Source: Isosphaera pallida ATCC 43644 (lineage in GTDB: Bacteria > Planctomycetota > Planctomycetia > Isosphaerales > Isosphaeraceae). Taken from it: a DNA stretch of 64,000 bases. Shown piece by piece: positions 30,927-40,199 of this stretch. How positions within the stretch are numbered: position 1 is the first letter of the stretch; each line of letters starts with the position of its first letter. The notes under the pieces were generated by a model that was not told the DNA's origin, did no database searches, and worked only from the letters and a program-made list of their open reading frames with translations. The position numbers and the translations under genes were made by a program. The stretch is from contig NC_014962.1 in assembly GCF_000186345.1 (NCBI RefSeq), positions 3,934,450 through 3,998,449 on the forward strand, read 5' to 3'.

Positions 30927-31851
30927 AATCGCGGCGGCCTCGATCTTGATGGTCGCATTGGCCTGCCTCGTGGTGTCCGTGTCTGGTTGCGACCCGCGGG
31001 GTTCAGAGCGTCCCGACCTGGTCTGGGGCGTGTACGGCACCCGCGACGGTTGGCTCAAAAAACCCCGCGTGATCGCCATCGACGCCGACGATCAGCTCTA
31101 CATCGCCGACTTGACCGACCGCATTCAGGTCTTCAACCGCGACGGCGTGTTTCTGCGGAGTTGGCGGGTTCCCCAACTCAACGTGGATGGTCCTAGTGGT
31201 CTGACGGTTGACCGTCTAGGACGGGTCCTCGTGGCCGATACCCATTTTTATCGGATTTTGGTCTACGACCGTCAGGGCAACCTGTTGTTCCAGGTGGGCG
31301 ATGGAATCCAGGGCACCGAGCCCGGCCGTTTCGGCTACCCAACCGACGTGGTCATCGACGAACAAGGGTGTTTTTATATCTCGGAATACGGCGAGAACGA
31401 TCGCATCCAGGTCTTTTCACCCGAAGGGATCTGGTTACGTCAGTGGGGTGGGCACGGCTACGAACCCGGCCAATTCATTCGACCCACCGCGCTGGCGTTC
31501 GACCGGTCCCAGCGCCTGTTCGTGGCCGACAGCTGCAACCATCGGATCCAGGTCTTCGACACCCAGGGAAATCTGCTGGACCTCTGGGGCAAACTGGGTG
31601 ACGCCCAGGGCGATCTGTCGTATCCTTACGATCTCTGCTTTGGTCCCGATGGTCTGGTCTACGTCATCGAATACGGCAACCAACGGGTGCAACGTTTTAC
31701 CCCCGACGGCCAGCCCCGGGGGGTCTGGGGGGGGCCAGGACGTCAACCCGGGCGGTTCAACGGTCCCTGGGCCCTTGCGGTGGACAGCCGCGGATTCGTT
31801 CACGCCATCGACACCAACAACCATCGCGTGCAGCGCTTCCGTTTCCCTTGA
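30907..31851 (+). CDS. NHL-repeat lipoprotein
   Basis: 314 aa from ATG 30907 (MSEARFRIAAASILMVALACLV). A basic start and hydrophobic stretch lead to VSGC, a lipobox whose cysteine (residue 27 or so) would be lipid-modified, so the protein is probably membrane-anchored outside the cytoplasm. The rest is five to six NHL-type beta-propeller repeats: ADLTDRIQVFNRDGVFL, ADTHFYRILVYDRQGNLL, SEYGENDRIQVFSPEG, ADSCNHRIQVFDTQGNLL, EYGNQRVQRFTPDGQP and DTNNHRVQRF. Such propellers mostly bind proteins or polymers. It lies 63 bp upstream of the VWA cluster and may be co-transcribed with it. Confidence 0.88.
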   Translation: MSEARFRIAAASILMVALACLVVSVSGCDPRGSERPDLVWGVYGTRDGWLKKPRVIAIDADDQLYIADLTDRIQVFNRDGVFLRSWRVPQLNVDGPSGLTVDRLGRVLVADTHFYRILVYDRQGNLLFQVGDGIQGTEPGRFGYPTDVVIDEQGCFYISEYGENDRIQVFSPEGIWLRQWGGHGYEPGQFIRPTALAFDRSQRLFVADSCNHRIQVFDTQGNLLDLWGKLGDAQGDLSYPYDLCFGPDGLVYVIEYGNQRVQRFTPDGQPRGVWGGPGRQPGRFNGPWALAVDSRGFVHAIDTNNHRVQRFRFP

Positions 31852-31914
31852 CTCCCCCCGCGACCAACCATTCGACACACCTTCGGGAGATGACCGGAAA
31901 CGGCGACGAACATT

Positions 31915-34900
31915 ATGGGTGACGGCTTGCGAGGGATGCTGGAAGGGTTCGGTTTAGCCATCGGCGCTCCGTTCTGGCTGCTGCTGATGGTCTTGATCGT
32001 CCCCATCGTCGCCTTGAGCCGCAAAAGCCTCGCCGGCCTTGGCGTCACCCGCCGCGCCTTGGCGATTCTGGCCCGGGTCGCCGTTCTCACGCTGATCACT
32101 CTAGCGTTGGCTGAACTGCGGACCACGCGGGTCAACGACGCCCTCACCACCCTCTTCGTCATTGATGACTCCGAGAGCATTCCGTCCAACTACCGCTCAG
32201 CGATCCTCGATGTCGTCAACCGCTCGCAGGAACGGCAACGACGGCCTGAGGATCTTAGCGGCGTCATCGTCTTCGGCAAAAACGCTCGGGTTGAAACCCC
32301 CCCCTCGCTGAACCCGCGGCGACTTCAGGGGCTGGAAAACCCGCCCGACCCCCAATACACCGACATCGCCGCCGGTCTCAAGCTCGCCCTAGCCGTCTTC
32401 CCCAAGGATACCGCCCGCCGCATCGTCCTGATCTCCGACGGCAACGCCAACCGCGGCTCGGTCCTGGAGCAGGCCGCGGCCGCCAAACGCCAAGGTATCC
32501 CCATCGACACCCTTGTGGTCGATTACAAGTATGACGACGACGTGCTGGTCGAAAAGATCAACGTCCCGGCCGAGGCCAAGCAAGGCGAAACCATCAGCCT
32601 GGATGTGGTCATCCGCGCTAGTCAACCCGCTACCGGACGCCTCCAACTGATCGAAGAGGCCGATAACACCCCTGTGCCGGTCTTCGGCGAGGAACCCCAG
32701 CCGATTACCCTGGAACGCGGGATCAACGTCTTCAAGATCCGCAAACGGATCGACCGACCCAACTTCTATCAGTATCGCGCCCAGTTCATTCCCGACGACC
32801 CCGACCGCGACCGCCGCGCCTCCAACAACGAAGCCGTTGCCTTCACCGCGGCCCGCGGCAACGCCCGCGTGCTGCTTATCGAAAGCAACGCGGGCGACCA
32901 CGCCGACCTCGTCGAAGCCCTGGAACGCAACGGCATCGAAATGGATGTCCGGGTCATCTCCAGCGATGTTCAGGACGACTCCGGCGCGCTGCCCACCGAA
33001 CTGGCCCAACTCCAGCCATTCGACGCGGTGATTCTCGCCGACGTCCCCAAGGACGCCTTCACCGATCGCCAAATCGAGATGCTGGCCGCCAACACCTTCA
33101 ACCTGGGCGGCGGCTTGATAATGCTCGGCGGCCCCAACTCGTTCGGCGCAGGGCGTTGGATGGGCACGGCCGTGGAAAAAGCCCTGCCGGTGGATATGCA
33201 AATCCGCTCCGAAAAGTTCGCCGGCAAAACCGCCGTCGCTATGATCATGCACGCCTCAGAAATCGCCCAGGGCAACTACTGGCAAGCCCAGATCGCCAAG
33301 GCCGCCATCAGCACCCTCTCCAACTACGACTACGCCGGCGTCCTCTTCTGGACCGGACGCGACCAGTGGCTCTTCCCTCTCATCACCGTCGGACCCAATC
33401 GCAACCGGATGCTCGCCCTCATCGACCAAATGATCCCCGGCGACATGCCCGCCTTCGGACCCGGCATGACCGTCGCCTCCAATAGCCTATTGCAAAAAAC
33501 TGATGCAATTACAAAACACATGATTATTATCTCGGACGGCGACCCTGCCCCGCCGCCGCCGGGATTGATCAATCAGTTGGTGCGTGGCAAGATCACTGTG
33601 ACGACGGTGTTGACCGCCGCGCACGGCAACGACCCCGGCTCGTTCAACACGATGCAGTCGATCGCCCAGGCGACCAAGGGGCGGTTTTACAACGTCACTA
33701 ACCCCAGAGCGCTGCCGCGGATTTATCAGAAGGAAATTCGCTTGATCTCACGTCCACTGATCCACGAGGAGGTCAATCCGTGGAATCTGGCGCTCCGCGC
33801 CCCCAGCGAACCAATGGCCGGCATCTCGGAGGTGCCTGGGGTTCGCGGGCTGGTGTTGACTGAGATCAAGCGCAATCCTCTGGTGGAAATGCCAATTGCC
33901 TCGAATCGCCCAGTGGGTCGGGAGGAACCCTGGCCGGTTTTGGCCCACTGGAACCACGGCCTGGGACGAGCGGTCGCCTTTACCTCCGACGCGGGCAAGA
34001 AATGGACCTCGACCTGGACTTCGTGGGAAAGTTACCAGGCGTTTTGGACTCAGTTGGTCCGTTGGTCGCTGCGCCCGCTGGACAGCGGTTCGGTGCGGAT
34101 GACCTTGAGGCGCGACGGCGGCTCGATCAAGATCGTCGCCGAGGCGACCGACTCCAACCAGGAGTTCCTCAACAACCTGCGGATCGACGGCCGGGTGGTC
34201 CGCCCCGATAATAGCTCCGTCACCTTGAGCTTGAGGCAAACCGCGCCAGGACGCTACGAGGCCGAGTTGCCCGACGCCGAGGCCCGCGGCAATTACTTCG
34301 TCACCCTCAACTACTCCGACGGTACTGGCGAAACCCGCGGCTTGGTGACCTCCGGCGTCTCGGTCCCCTACTCCGACGAATATCGCGACCTGCGGAGCAA
34401 CCCCACGACCCTGGAAACCCTCTCACAGCTCACCGGGGGCCAGTCGGTCGGCTTCGTCACCCGACCCAACGGCCTGATCGATCTGGATGCCACCCTCGCC
34501 CGTCTCGACCCGTTCCGACGCGACCCGACGCTTCAACCCGCGCGTAGCGAGTCGGACCTGTGGCCCGACCTCTTATTCGCAGCGGCGTTCCTGTTCCTCG
34601 TGGACATCGGCGTGCGCCGAATCGCCCTCGACTTCGACCAGGCGGGCCGTTTCCTCCGCGACCAGCTTTCCAAGCTGAGGGGTCAGGACACCGGACCGGC
34701 CCCCGACTATCTGGAGAAGCTCAAGAGCCGCAAAGCCGAGGTCAGCGAACAACTCGCTGCCAAGGCTGGCGAAGCCACCCGGCTCGAACCGCCTGCCAAG
34801 ATGGCCGCGACCGGCCGTCCCCCCCTCTCGCCGCCGAGCGGCAAGGGTGGATCTGCTCCCTTCGAGGGCGAGCCACCCGGCGGCTCTCCGGTGCCCGCGA

Positions 34901-35634
34901 CACCCAAACCGCCCCCGCGTCCCGCTCCCAGCTCTCAACCGGCGTCCAAAACGCCAACCGACGCGGGAGAGGAGTCCTACACCGATCGTCTGCTCAAAGC
35001 TAAGCGCAAAGTCTGGGACCAACGCGACGCGGATCCCCCCCCAACGACCGTTGAAGACCATCACCGCGCCCGCGTTCCCCCGGCTTGGCGTCACCTCAAC
35101 CACACCACGCTCGCCCCCCCCCTCCCCCGACCGCTCGCCTTTGTCACCACGGAGTCCGTCGCCCATGACCTTGGAAATGCCGCCCCCCGACGCGCCGATG
35201 GAACAACGGGCCGAGGCTTTCCGCAACCTGTACCATCGCATCAAGGACGAGATCGGCAAGGTCATCGTCGGCCACGACGAGATCGTCAACGGCGTACTGA
35301 CCTGCCTGTTCATCGGAGGACACGCTTTGCTGGAGGGAGTTCCCGGCCTGGGCAAAACCCTCTTGGTTCGCACCCTCTCCGAAGCGCTCTCGCTCAAGTT
35401 CAACCGCATCCAGTTCACTCCCGACTTGATGCCCGCCGACATTCTGGGCACCAACGTGGTCATGGAGACCCCCGAAGGCCGTCGCTCGATCGTGTTCCAA
35501 CGCGGACCGATCTTCGCCAACATCGTGCTGGCCGACGAAATCAACCGAGCCACCCCCAAAACCCAATCGGCCTTGCTAGAAGCGATGCAGGAGCAATCCG
35601 TCACGGTCGGCGGCACCATCCACCAACTCGATAA
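31915..35634 (+). CDS. Membrane-anchored VWA / GATase1-like protein (probable 3' frame problem)
   Basis: The frame runs 1239 codons from ATG 31915, but only about the first 1045 look real. Two membrane segments (17-36, 47-66) precede a VWA domain with DDSESIP as MIDAS; then a GATase1-like domain (ARVLLIESNAGDHADLVEAL, later GGLIMLGGPNSFGAGRW), a second VWA-like stretch (HMIIISDGDPAPP), a beta region, one more membrane segment near 883-902, and a Pro-rich tail with ESYTDRLLKAKRKVW. After a run of eight C at 35035-35042 the translation turns into low-complexity Arg/His/Pro and overlaps moxR by 470 bp. One extra C would give a stop at 35052-35054, the expected end. It heads a cluster with moxR, DUF58 and BatA-like genes. 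Confidence 0.8.
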   Translation: MGDGLRGMLEGFGLAIGAPFWLLLMVLIVPIVALSRKSLAGLGVTRRALAILARVAVLTLITLALAELRTTRVNDALTTLFVIDDSESIPSNYRSAILDVVNRSQERQRRPEDLSGVIVFGKNARVETPPSLNPRRLQGLENPPDPQYTDIAAGLKLALAVFPKDTARRIVLISDGNANRGSVLEQAAAAKRQGIPIDTLVVDYKYDDDVLVEKINVPAEAKQGETISLDVVIRASQPATGRLQLIEEADNTPVPVFGEEPQPITLERGINVFKIRKRIDRPNFYQYRAQFIPDDPDRDRRASNNEAVAFTAARGNARVLLIESNAGDHADLVEALERNGIEMDVRVISSDVQDDSGALPTELAQLQPFDAVILADVPKDAFTDRQIEMLAANTFNLGGGLIMLGGPNSFGAGRWMGTAVEKALPVDMQIRSEKFAGKTAVAMIMHASEIAQGNYWQAQIAKAAISTLSNYDYAGVLFWTGRDQWLFPLITVGPNRNRMLALIDQMIPGDMPAFGPGMTVASNSLLQKTDAITKHMIIISDGDPAPPPPGLINQLVRGKITVTTVLTAAHGNDPGSFNTMQSIAQATKGRFYNVTNPRALPRIYQKEIRLISRPLIHEEVNPWNLALRAPSEPMAGISEVPGVRGLVLTEIKRNPLVEMPIASNRPVGREEPWPVLAHWNHGLGRAVAFTSDAGKKWTSTWTSWESYQAFWTQLVRWSLRPLDSGSVRMTLRRDGGSIKIVAEATDSNQEFLNNLRIDGRVVRPDNSSVTLSLRQTAPGRYEAELPDAEARGNYFVTLNYSDGTGETRGLVTSGVSVPYSDEYRDLRSNPTTLETLSQLTGGQSVGFVTRPNGLIDLDATLARLDPFRRDPTLQPARSESDLWPDLLFAAAFLFLVDIGVRRIALDFDQAGRFLRDQLSKLRGQDTGPAPDYLEKLKSRKAEVSEQLAAKAGEATRLEPPAKMAATGRPPLSPPSGKGGSAPFEGEPPGGSPVPATPKPPPRPAPSSQPASKTPTDAGEESYTDRLLKAKRKVWDQRDADPPPTTVEDHHRARVPPAWRHLNHTTLAPPLPRPLAFVTTESVAHDLGNAAPRRADGTTGRGFPQPVPSHQGRDRQGHRRPRRDRQRRTDLPVHRRTRFAGGSSRPGQNPLGSHPLRSALAQVQPHPVHSRLDARRHSGHQRGHGDPRRPSLDRVPTRTDLRQHRAGRRNQPSHPQNPIGLARSDAGAIRHGRRHHPPTR

Positions 35635-36202
35635 ACCGTTTTTCGTCATGGCAACCCAAAACCCGATCGAGCAGGAGGGCACCTACCCCCTGCCCGAAGC
35701 CCAGCTCGACCGCTTCCTGTTCAAACTCATCGTCGGGTACTCGACCCGTCGCGAACTGGCCACGATCCTCGACCGCACCACCCGCAACGAAAAGGCCGTG
35801 GTCGAGGCCGTGCTAGACGGCGGCACCATCCGGGCTATGCAGGCCTTGGTCCGCGAAGTCATCATCGCTCCCCACGTCCAGGATTACGCCATCCGTCTCA
35901 CCCTAGCAACCCACCCCGAAGGCGAATTCGCCGCCCCGATCACCAATCAATACATTCGTTGGGGAGCCAGCCCCCGCGGAGTGCAAACCCTGGTGCTGGC
36001 CGCCAAGGTCCGAGCGCTTTTGGATCAACGATTCAACGTCTCGTTCGAGGACCTGCGGCGCGTCTATCTGCCCAGCCTTCGTCATCGGGTCCTGCTCAAC
36101 TTCGAAGCCCAAGCCGAAAACATCGACACCGACACCGTCCTGCTCAAAGTGCTGGATCACGTTCCCGAGCACGTGGCCGACTCCCTTCCCGCCGCCGTAT
36201 GA
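35165..36202 (+). CDS. moxR: MoxR family AAA+ ATPase
   Basis: 345 aa from ATG 35165 (MTLEMPPPDAPMEQRAEAF). The frame is open from 34847 but the upstream part is Pro/Arg-rich intergenic translation. Walker A is GVPGLGKT, and Walker B VLADEINR leads into ATPKTQSALLEAMQE, followed by MATQNPIEQEGTYPLPEAQLDRF, all standard for MoxR. MoxR ATPases are chaperones that work with VWA proteins, often inserting metals or assembling complexes, and here it lies directly among VWA and DUF58 partners. The upstream VWA frame overlaps its first 470 bp, probably because of a frame error or a lost stop. Confidence 0.95.
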   Translation: MTLEMPPPDAPMEQRAEAFRNLYHRIKDEIGKVIVGHDEIVNGVLTCLFIGGHALLEGVPGLGKTLLVRTLSEALSLKFNRIQFTPDLMPADILGTNVVMETPEGRRSIVFQRGPIFANIVLADEINRATPKTQSALLEAMQEQSVTVGGTIHQLDKPFFVMATQNPIEQEGTYPLPEAQLDRFLFKLIVGYSTRRELATILDRTTRNEKAVVEAVLDGGTIRAMQALVREVIIAPHVQDYAIRLTLATHPEGEFAAPITNQYIRWGASPRGVQTLVLAAKVRALLDQRFNVSFEDLRRVYLPSLRHRVLLNFEAQAENIDTDTVLLKVLDHVPEHVADSLPAAV

Positions 36203-36315
36203 TGAACCAGCCCAGCCCAGACGCGCCCCCAAGCCACCCGGCGCGCCCGGCGATCTCGGCCTCTCTTCATCACGCTTTCTGAGTTCGCACCGCTTGACTC
36301 CCCGGACCTCGTGTG

Positions 36316-36702
36316 ATGTCGCATCTTGGCGCTCGTCGCAACCTGTTCAACCCCTCGCCGGTGTCGCGTCCCCTAAGCAAACCGGTTCGTCACGCCTTGC
36401 GGCCGCTCAAGGCCGACCTCGTCTGGCTGATGATGATGGTCACGCTCCTGCTAATCGTGGCGGCCGTCACGGTCTGGTTGGTCGACGCCACCCTCGGCCT
36501 GCTCGTTGGGATGGGCGGCCTCCTGGTCCTTCTGGAAAGTTGGTTCACCGGCCTGGGCTACCTGGAACGACGACCCCAGTTGCCAACACGCGACCGTTGG
36601 TCGATCCATTTCGCCGCGTTGGTCCCCTGGATGATCGGTCTGGGCCTGGCCGCCCTTCTCATGACCAGTCTCTTCCTCCTCTCCGACTGGCTCGGAGGCT
36701 GA
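36316..36702 (+). CDS. Small membrane protein in the MoxR/VWA cluster
   Basis: 128 aa from ATG 36316 (a GTG directly before is an alternative). The chain has a basic N-terminus, then three strongly hydrophobic segments: LVWLMMMVTLLLIVAAVTVWLV, TLGLLVGMGGLLVLLE and MIGLGLAALLMTSLFLL. No known domain. It sits 113 bp after moxR and 9 bp before the DUF58 gene, so it is almost certainly part of the operon. A role as membrane anchor or assembly factor for the VWA proteins is only a guess. A longer competing frame (36294-36830) is Arg/Pro/His-rich and rejected. Confidence 0.75.
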   Translation: MSHLGARRNLFNPSPVSRPLSKPVRHALRPLKADLVWLMMMVTLLLIVAAVTVWLVDATLGLLVGMGGLLVLLESWFTGLGYLERRPQLPTRDRWSIHFAALVPWMIGLGLAALLMTSLFLLSDWLGG

Positions 36703-36711
36703 ACGCCCCCT

Positions 36712-37692
36712 ATGTCCATGTCCATCCCCCCCTCCACCGCCCCCACCACTCCCGCAACACCCCCCACGGCACCACCCACCACACCGTCCGAGCCAATCCG
36801 CCCCCGCAATCGCGAAGAATCTTTGCTTGATCCCCTGTTCATTCAAAAAATTGAACAGCTCGAGCTCGTCAGCCGTAAAATCTTCGTGGGTCGGATGAAA
36901 GGGGAACGTCGCAGCAAGCGCAAGGGAACCTCGGTCGAGTTCGCCGACCACCGCACCTATTCCATCGGCGACGACCTGCGTTTCATTGACTGGAACGTCT
37001 ACGCGCGGCTCGATAAGCTCTTCCTCAAACTCTTCATGGAAGAAGAGGATTTGCATTTTTACACTCTGATCGATACAAGCAAGTCGATGGGATTTGGCGC
37101 TCCGTCCAAATTGCGTTACGCCAAGCAGATCGCCGCGGCGCTTGGGTACATTGGCCTGATTAACCAGGACCGGGTGGTGCTGGAGCATTTCAACGAGCGT
37201 TTGGAGCCGGGCTTGGCCAGCGTGCGGGGCCGCTCCCAACTTTGGAGGCTCATCGACCATTTGGAGAAGCTGGAACCGACTGGCGGCAGCCGTCTGGCCG
37301 CCGCCGCCAAAACCTTCGCCATCAAGCACGCCGGCAAAGGGGTGGTGGTCATCGTCTCCGACTTCCTGGACAAGCACGGTTACGAAGAGGCGCTGCGATA
37401 CCTGCTGGCTCGTAACCTTGACCTCTACCTCATTCAAGTCCTCTCGCGCGAGGAAACCGACCCGGAACTCGCCGGCGACCTCAAGCTCGTCGATTGCGAG
37501 GACCGGGAGATCACCGAGATCACCGTGAGCGCTCCGTTGCTGGAACGCTACAAGGCCACGGTCAACGCCTATGTTTCTGGCCTACGCGACTGGTGCACCC
37601 AACGGGGCATCGTCCACCTGGCCATCACCACCGATCAACCCTTCGACCGACTTATCCTTGATTACCTTCGACGCCGGGGACTCGTGCGATGA
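36712..37692 (+). CDS. DUF58 domain protein (VWA-like)
   Basis: 326 aa from ATG 36712. The first 30 residues are a Thr/Pro-rich tail; the DUF58 core follows, with GRRSK-type basic region (RMKGERRSKRKGTSVEFADH), YSIGDDLRFIDWNVYARLDKL, the classic DUF58 signature, and LIDTSKSM as the VWA metal-site-like motif. DUF58 proteins accompany MoxR ATPases in nearly all bacteria and are thought to be their VWA-like partners. The stop overlaps the next start as ATGA. Another ATG two codons on (SMSIPP) is possible but makes no difference to function. Confidence 0.93.
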   Translation: MSMSIPPSTAPTTPATPPTAPPTTPSEPIRPRNREESLLDPLFIQKIEQLELVSRKIFVGRMKGERRSKRKGTSVEFADHRTYSIGDDLRFIDWNVYARLDKLFLKLFMEEEDLHFYTLIDTSKSMGFGAPSKLRYAKQIAAALGYIGLINQDRVVLEHFNERLEPGLASVRGRSQLWRLIDHLEKLEPTGGSRLAAAAKTFAIKHAGKGVVVIVSDFLDKHGYEEALRYLLARNLDLYLIQVLSREETDPELAGDLKLVDCEDREITEITVSAPLLERYKATVNAYVSGLRDWCTQRGIVHLAITTDQPFDRLILDYLRRRGLVR

Positions 37693-37877
37693 CAGCCTTC
37701 CTCCCAACTGCAAGCTCGTGGCTTTTAGCCGAAGTGGTCATTCCCTTTCCCCCGGTGCGCGATGGCTGGTTGTTCTACGGACCGGCTGTTTTGTTCGTCA
37801 GTTATCTCCTTTATATCTTCTTGCGCAAGCCCAAAGCCGAACGCACCGGCGCGCCGGCTGCCGAACGCGAATTGTGA
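37689..37877 (+). CDS. 62-residue single-span membrane protein
   Basis: The ATG overlaps the DUF58 stop (ATGA), so translation is probably coupled. The protein has one clear membrane segment (GWLFYGPAVLFVSYLLYIFL) followed by a basic then charged tail ending AAEREL. There is no known domain. The coupling and the matching codon use make it a likely real gene, a small partner in the MoxR/VWA membrane complex. It ends 67 bp before the BatA-like gene. Confidence 0.7.
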   Translation: MTAFLPTASSWLLAEVVIPFPPVRDGWLFYGPAVLFVSYLLYIFLRKPKAERTGAPAAEREL

Positions 37878-37944
37878 ATGTCAAGGTCATGTCATTGTCA
37901 TCAAAGAGGATGCGCCCTAACCTTAAATTGGAGTCGGCCCCCTC

Positions 37945-40065
37945 ATGGACCTCTCAAGCCTTCAAGTCGCCAGTCCCCTCTCGGCCGCTGCCTGGATGGC
38001 CTTGGCCGGGGTGCCCGCCTCCATCATTTTGCTCTACTTTCTCAAGCTCCGCCGCCGTCCCGTCGAAGTCTCCTCGACCCTACTTTGGCGCAAAAGCCTT
38101 GAAGATCTTCAAGTCAACAGCCTCTTTCAAAAACTCCGGCGCAATCTGCTGCTGTTGCTCCAATTGCTCATGGTTGCCCTCCTAATGCTGGCGCTGTTGG
38201 GTCTGACCACCTCGGGAACCCGCAGCGAAGGGCGACGCTTGATCCTGGTCCTTGACCACTCCGCCAGCATGACCGCCACCGACGTCGCCGGCGAACCCAT
38301 CCTTGGCTCCAAACCCACTCGGCTCGACGAGGCCAAGCGTCAGGCGCTGCGTGTGGTGCGCGAGAAGTCGGCCAACGACCTGGTCATGGTCATCGCCTTC
38401 GCCAACCGCGCCCAGGTGGTCTCCTCCTACACCGCCGACGAATACGAATTGGTCAAACGAATCGAAGCCCTTGAACCCACCCAGGCGACCACTTCGTTGC
38501 GCGACGCGCTGGAAGTCGCGGCTGGGTTGGCCAATCCTTCCAAACTCATCGAACCCCAAGAGGGCGAAGTCGCCACCGAAGTCGTGCCTCCCGAAATGTT
38601 CATCTTCACCGACGGCGGCTTCCCCGATGTCGAAGATTTCAGCCTGGGCAACTTGAGACCCCGCGTCGTCCTGATTGGTCCCAAGCCCAGCCCCACCGCG
38701 CCATTCGAGGGTGGTTCCTCCTCCACGTCGCCCGGCGTGGTCGCTCAACCCTCCGACAATGTCGGTCTGATCGCCTTGCAAACTCGTCGCAACGAAGAAC
38801 GTCCCGACGAATATCAGGTCTTCGGCACCATCCGTAACCACCGCGACACCGAAACGCGCGTGATGGCGACCCTCTACGCCATTTTGCCCGACGACGGCAC
38901 CCCCGTCATCGAGGACGCGATGGAGGTTGTCCTCGGACCGCGAAGCGATGCCTCGGTATTGTTCGATCGTCGCGCCCCGGAAAAGGGCGCGCTGCTGGAG
39001 GTTCGTCTCGATGTGGAAGACGCCTTCGCTCTGGACAATCGCGGCTTCGCCGTGGTTTCACCGCCCCGCAAATGCCGGGTGCTGGTCGCTACCAAGGGCA
39101 ACCGTTTGTTGCTCCAGGCCCTCCAAACCGAAGCATCCCAACTCCTGGTCGAAACCCAAGTCGTCACGCCCGACCAACTTGAACAAGAGGCCACCCGCAA
39201 CGCCCTGAGAGCTGGCCAATACGACCTGGCGATTTTCGACAATTGCGCCCCCGCGGAACCTCCTGAGTGCAACACGCTGTACTTCGGAGCCATGCCGCCA
39301 GGGGAACCCTTCGCCAAGGCGCGGACCGTCGCCAATCCGATCCTGCTGGATTGGGATTCTACCCACCCGCTGCTTCAATACGTGCGCGACCTGCGAATCA
39401 TCGCCGTTCTGGAAGCCTTGGTGCTTGACGAACTTCCCCCCGCCGCCCGTTCCCTGATCGAAAGCGACAAGGGAACGCTCGCCTTCGTCACACCCCGATC
39501 GGGTTATCTCGACGCCGTGGTGGGCTTCGCCATCTCCAAGGAGGATCGGCCGGGCAACACCGATTGGACCCTCAAAATCGGTTTCCCTCTGTTTCTGTTC
39601 AACGCCGTTCAGACCCTAGGCAACGCTGACCAAGCTCTTCAAGGCCGGCTGATCCAACCCGGTGACACCGTTACCCTCCTCGCCGATGCTTTGGCCGAAT
39701 CAATCCAGGTGACCGACCCGGCCGGAACCGTCACCACCTTGAAACGCAACTCCCAGGGCACGTTTCTTTTCGAGGGCGCTCAGCAGCTCGGGCTTTACAA
39801 AGCGACTTGGGAGAACGGCTCCTCCCACTTCGCGGTCAACCTCTTTAGCCCCCGCGAAAGCGACCTTTCGACCCGCGGCGTTCCCCCCGAGGGAACCGAC
39901 CAGGAATTCGCCGACGAATTCAAAATCAAGGTCGGAGCCAGTCGTCTGGAATCGGCTGAGTCGATCGTCGCGGCTCAGCGCCTCTGGTGGAAACCATTCG
40001 CCCTGGCGGCGTTGGGTATTCTCATCGTGGAATGGTATATCTACAACCGCAAGGTTTACGTTTGA
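37945..40065 (+). CDS. BatA-like membrane protein with VWA domain
   Basis: 706 aa from ATG 37945. The N-terminal BatA-type region has a membrane segment (AAWMALAGVPASIILLYFLKLRRRP) and a second one (LLLLLQLLMVALLMLALLGL), followed by a VWA domain with MIDAS LDHSASM around residues 102-108 and IFTDGG later. A long middle region of beta type follows, then a final membrane segment at about 684-700 (PFALAALGILIVEWYIY). The organisation N-terminal BatA plus VWA plus C-terminal anchor is common in planctomycetes and Bacteroidetes aerotolerance-type clusters. It closes the operon, and a hairpin at 40158-40199 lies downstream. Confidence 0.88.
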   Translation: MDLSSLQVASPLSAAAWMALAGVPASIILLYFLKLRRRPVEVSSTLLWRKSLEDLQVNSLFQKLRRNLLLLLQLLMVALLMLALLGLTTSGTRSEGRRLILVLDHSASMTATDVAGEPILGSKPTRLDEAKRQALRVVREKSANDLVMVIAFANRAQVVSSYTADEYELVKRIEALEPTQATTSLRDALEVAAGLANPSKLIEPQEGEVATEVVPPEMFIFTDGGFPDVEDFSLGNLRPRVVLIGPKPSPTAPFEGGSSSTSPGVVAQPSDNVGLIALQTRRNEERPDEYQVFGTIRNHRDTETRVMATLYAILPDDGTPVIEDAMEVVLGPRSDASVLFDRRAPEKGALLEVRLDVEDAFALDNRGFAVVSPPRKCRVLVATKGNRLLLQALQTEASQLLVETQVVTPDQLEQEATRNALRAGQYDLAIFDNCAPAEPPECNTLYFGAMPPGEPFAKARTVANPILLDWDSTHPLLQYVRDLRIIAVLEALVLDELPPAARSLIESDKGTLAFVTPRSGYLDAVVGFAISKEDRPGNTDWTLKIGFPLFLFNAVQTLGNADQALQGRLIQPGDTVTLLADALAESIQVTDPAGTVTTLKRNSQGTFLFEGAQQLGLYKATWENGSSHFAVNLFSPRESDLSTRGVPPEGTDQEFADEFKIKVGASRLESAESIVAAQRLWWKPFALAALGILIVEWYIYNRKVYV

Positions 40066-40080
40066 CCTAGCCATCCCGAC

Positions 40081-40121
40081 TGGTTGACGATTCGCGTCGC
40101 TCGTCAAATGGTTGACGATTC
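40081..40121. repeat. 13-bp direct repeat
   Basis: TGGTTGACGATTC occurs at 40081-40093 and 40109-40121, just after the BatA-like gene. Two copies 28 bp apart; no known role. Confidence 0.6.
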
Positions 40122-40157
40122 TAAACAAACTTAGATGGGAGCACGTTGGACACGAAG

Positions 40158-40199
40158 GGCGTCCCACTCCGTTCGCGGCCACGACGGAAGTGGGACGCC
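40158..40199. terminator. Hairpin between convergent genes, probable bidirectional terminator
   Basis: GGCGTCCCACT-CCGT (40158-40172) pairs with ACGGAAGTGGGACGCC (40184-40199) with one bulged base, an 11-bp loop between. It lies between the convergent BatA-like and pepA genes. There is no T run on either side, so factor-independent action is uncertain. Confidence 0.55.

Noticed and set aside
36294-36830. 178-codon plus-strand frame over the small membrane protein
   Set aside because: Pro/Arg/His-rich and overlaps both the membrane protein and DUF58 starts.
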